From assembly GCA_902490095.1 (NCBI GenBank), contig CABUCQ010000121.1, positions 1-6,518 of the forward strand: a stretch of 6,518 bases of DNA. The letters run 5' to 3'. The DNA comes from an uncultured Collinsella sp. (GTDB lineage: Bacteria; Actinomycetota; Coriobacteriia; Coriobacteriales; Coriobacteriaceae). Of the stretch, positions 5,335-6,518 are shown piece by piece; the first letter of the stretch is position 1; each line of letters begins with the position of its first letter. The position numbers and the translations under genes are program-made. A model generated the notes under the pieces. It was given only the letters and a program-made list of their open reading frames with translations, was not told where the DNA came from and searched no databases.

Positions 5335-6440
5335 ATGGGTCTGATTCAAAAGAAGGACGAGAAGGACGAGATCGACGGCATCCAGATCATCGAGCGCGGC
5401 GAAGGCCCCGATGGTGATGAGGAGGAGAAGATCGATCTGGTCGCCGGTACGTCTGCCGAACATATTGCCGCCGGTACGACGGCCGAGGAGGAGGACGCTC
5501 GCCTGGAGGCAAAGATCGCCGCGGACGCCGCCGACGAGAACCTCATGCCCGAGGAGCAGGACGAGGACGACGATATCCTGGGTTCCGACGAAGACGACCG
5601 CGCATCCAAGCACAAGAAGACGATGATTGCCGCCTTCGTGGTTGCAGTCGTGATCGCTGCTGTGGTCGGCTTCTTTATCGGCAACGGTGGTTTTGGCGGC
5701 AAGGGCGTCGGCTCGGCGACCCTGTCCGAGGACCAGCTCGATTCGACCGTGGCGAGCTATAGCTACAACGGCAAGAAGAGCGACATCACCGCGCGTGAGG
5801 CCATCGAGAGCCAGTACAGCCTTGACACCGTCAAGGACGACGACGGCAACTACACCGCTCCGTCTGCCGACGTTATCCTGTCCTACGTGCGCAACCAGAT
5901 TCTGCTGGACGCTGCCGAGGACGAGGGCATTACCGTCTCTTCCAAGGAAATGAAGCAGTATGCCGAGGATTCCATCGGCACCTCCGACTACAAGACCATG
6001 GCCACGCAGTACGGCGTGTCCAAGGACCAGGCCAAGCAGATCGTCCGCCAGTCCGCGACGCTGCAGAAGCTCTACAAGAAGAAGGTGGGCGATAGCTCCG
6101 CAAGCATGCCGACTGCTCCGACCGAGCCTTCTGACGGCAACGAGGACACCGCGAGCAAGGATTATGCCGATTACATCATCAACCTTGCCGGCGACGAGTG
6201 GGATAGCTCAAAGGGCACTTGGAAGGATGCCGACGGCACCTATGCCAAGGCCTTTGCCGATGATGCCTTTACGGCCGATAGCGCCACCTACAAGCAGGCC
6301 ATGACCGCCTACTACACTGCTTATCAGCAGTACTCCTCGCAGGTTCCTCGCAGGCTTCGAGCGCCAGCTCCAAGTGGACCGAGTATGCTAACGGCCTCTA
6401 TGCCAAGGCCAACATCAGCATCTACGGCCTGTTTGCGTAA
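5335..6440 (+). CDS. Membrane-anchored protein with SurA-N-like extracytoplasmic domain, frame broken near the C-terminus
   Basis: The reading frame starts at ATG 5335, 8 bases after AAGGAG (5321-5326). Residues 1-90 are highly acidic (33 Asp/Glu, 8 Lys/Arg) and should be cytoplasmic. KHKK (92-95) precedes one membrane helix at about 97-116 (MIAAFVVAVVIAAVVGFFIG), placing the rest outside. Residues 176-250 (ADVILSYVRNQILLDAAEDE, GITVSSKEMKQY, YGVSKDQAKQIVRQSATLQK) resemble the helical N-terminal domain of SurA/PrsA-type chaperones, which binds unfolded secreted proteins; no parvulin isomerase domain is seen. A Ser/Pro/Thr linker (254-275) leads to a Tyr-rich C-terminal helical region. After Y333 an 11-base tandem duplication (6334-6355) shifts the frame; as read it then runs open to the window end through the terminator. 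Dropping one copy restores SSQASSASSKWTEYANGLY... and a TAA at 6438-6440 (364 residues). The protein looks otherwise intact. A chaperone-like role is an inference from weak similarity. Confidence 0.75.
6334..6355 (+). repeat. 11-base direct tandem duplication causing a frameshift
   Basis: TCCTCGCAGGT (6334-6344) is followed at once by TCCTCGCAGGC (6345-6355), ten of eleven bases identical. Eleven bases is not a multiple of three. Downstream of it the coding sequence continues in another frame to the TAA at 6438-6440. Loss of one copy, or gain of one base between copies (a 12-base Ser-Ser-Gln-Val repeat), would restore the frame. Confidence 0.85.
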
Positions 6441-6480
6441 GGCTTGCCTGCACTACTGCGCGCTAACCGATCACCTGATT

Positions 6481-6518
6481 AAGCCCGCTAGAACGGACAA
6501 CGTTCTAGCGGGCTTTTT
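6481..6518 (+). terminator. Intrinsic terminator after the SurA-N-like gene
   Basis: GCCCGCTAGAACG (6483-6495) pairs perfectly with CGTTCTAGCGGGC (6501-6513) around a GACAA loop, with AA/TT extending the stem, and a T-run from 6514 to the window end. It lies 40 bases after the repaired stop at 6440, which supports that stop as the true end of the gene. The A-tract on the other side is short, so it acts mainly on the + strand. Confidence 0.93.

Overview
The window reads as ordinary chromosomal DNA from a high-GC Gram-positive bacterium, most likely a gut Coriobacteriia of the Collinsella type. That guess rests on strong G/C preference at third codon positions, clear AAGGAG-type ribosome binding sites, and a long-form ribosome hibernation factor beside a DegV protein. 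The organism call is inference; no rRNA or marker gene is present. All seven genes lie on the + strand, and there is no sign of phage, transposon, CRISPR or plasmid content.

Layout. Positions 1-142 are upstream sequence without a convincing promoter. A long-form hibernation promoting factor (143-727) is followed by a perfect 8-bp inverted repeat and a strong intrinsic terminator (757-789). A DegV-family fatty-acid-binding protein (808-1761) starts only 18 bases after the terminator's T-run. After a 99-base gap comes a tightly packed four-gene run that looks like one operon: a beta-hydroxyacid dehydrogenase with a Cys/His-rich C-terminal tail (1861-2925 as read, 2968 if the frame is repaired), a small two-to-three-helix membrane protein (2974-3402), a HEAT-repeat-like protein (3418-4116) and a probable NAD-type isocitrate dehydrogenase (4123-5208). 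A 126-base intergenic region holds an inverted repeat, a possible -10 box and a GC-rich hairpin. The last gene encodes a membrane-anchored protein with a SurA-N-like extracytoplasmic domain (5335-6440, frame broken near the end), closed by an intrinsic terminator at 6481-6518.

Two points stand out. First, two reading frames are broken near their C-termini, both inside short direct repeats. An 8-base gap in a 36-base Cys/His repeat unit disrupts the dehydrogenase tail, and an 11-base tandem duplication disrupts the tail of the last gene. In both cases the other frame continues with family-consistent sequence to a well-placed stop. They are either real slippage events or sequencing/assembly errors. 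Second, a soluble dehydrogenase carrying a tail with (after repair) 11 Cys and 18 His in about 63 residues is unusual and suggests metal binding.

How the genes work together is only partly clear. The hibernation factor and DegV protein are separate housekeeping functions. The operon combines two dinucleotide-dependent dehydrogenases with two uncharacterised proteins, and no pathway can be assigned from the sequence alone. I see no convincing new defence, mobile or RNA-based system here.
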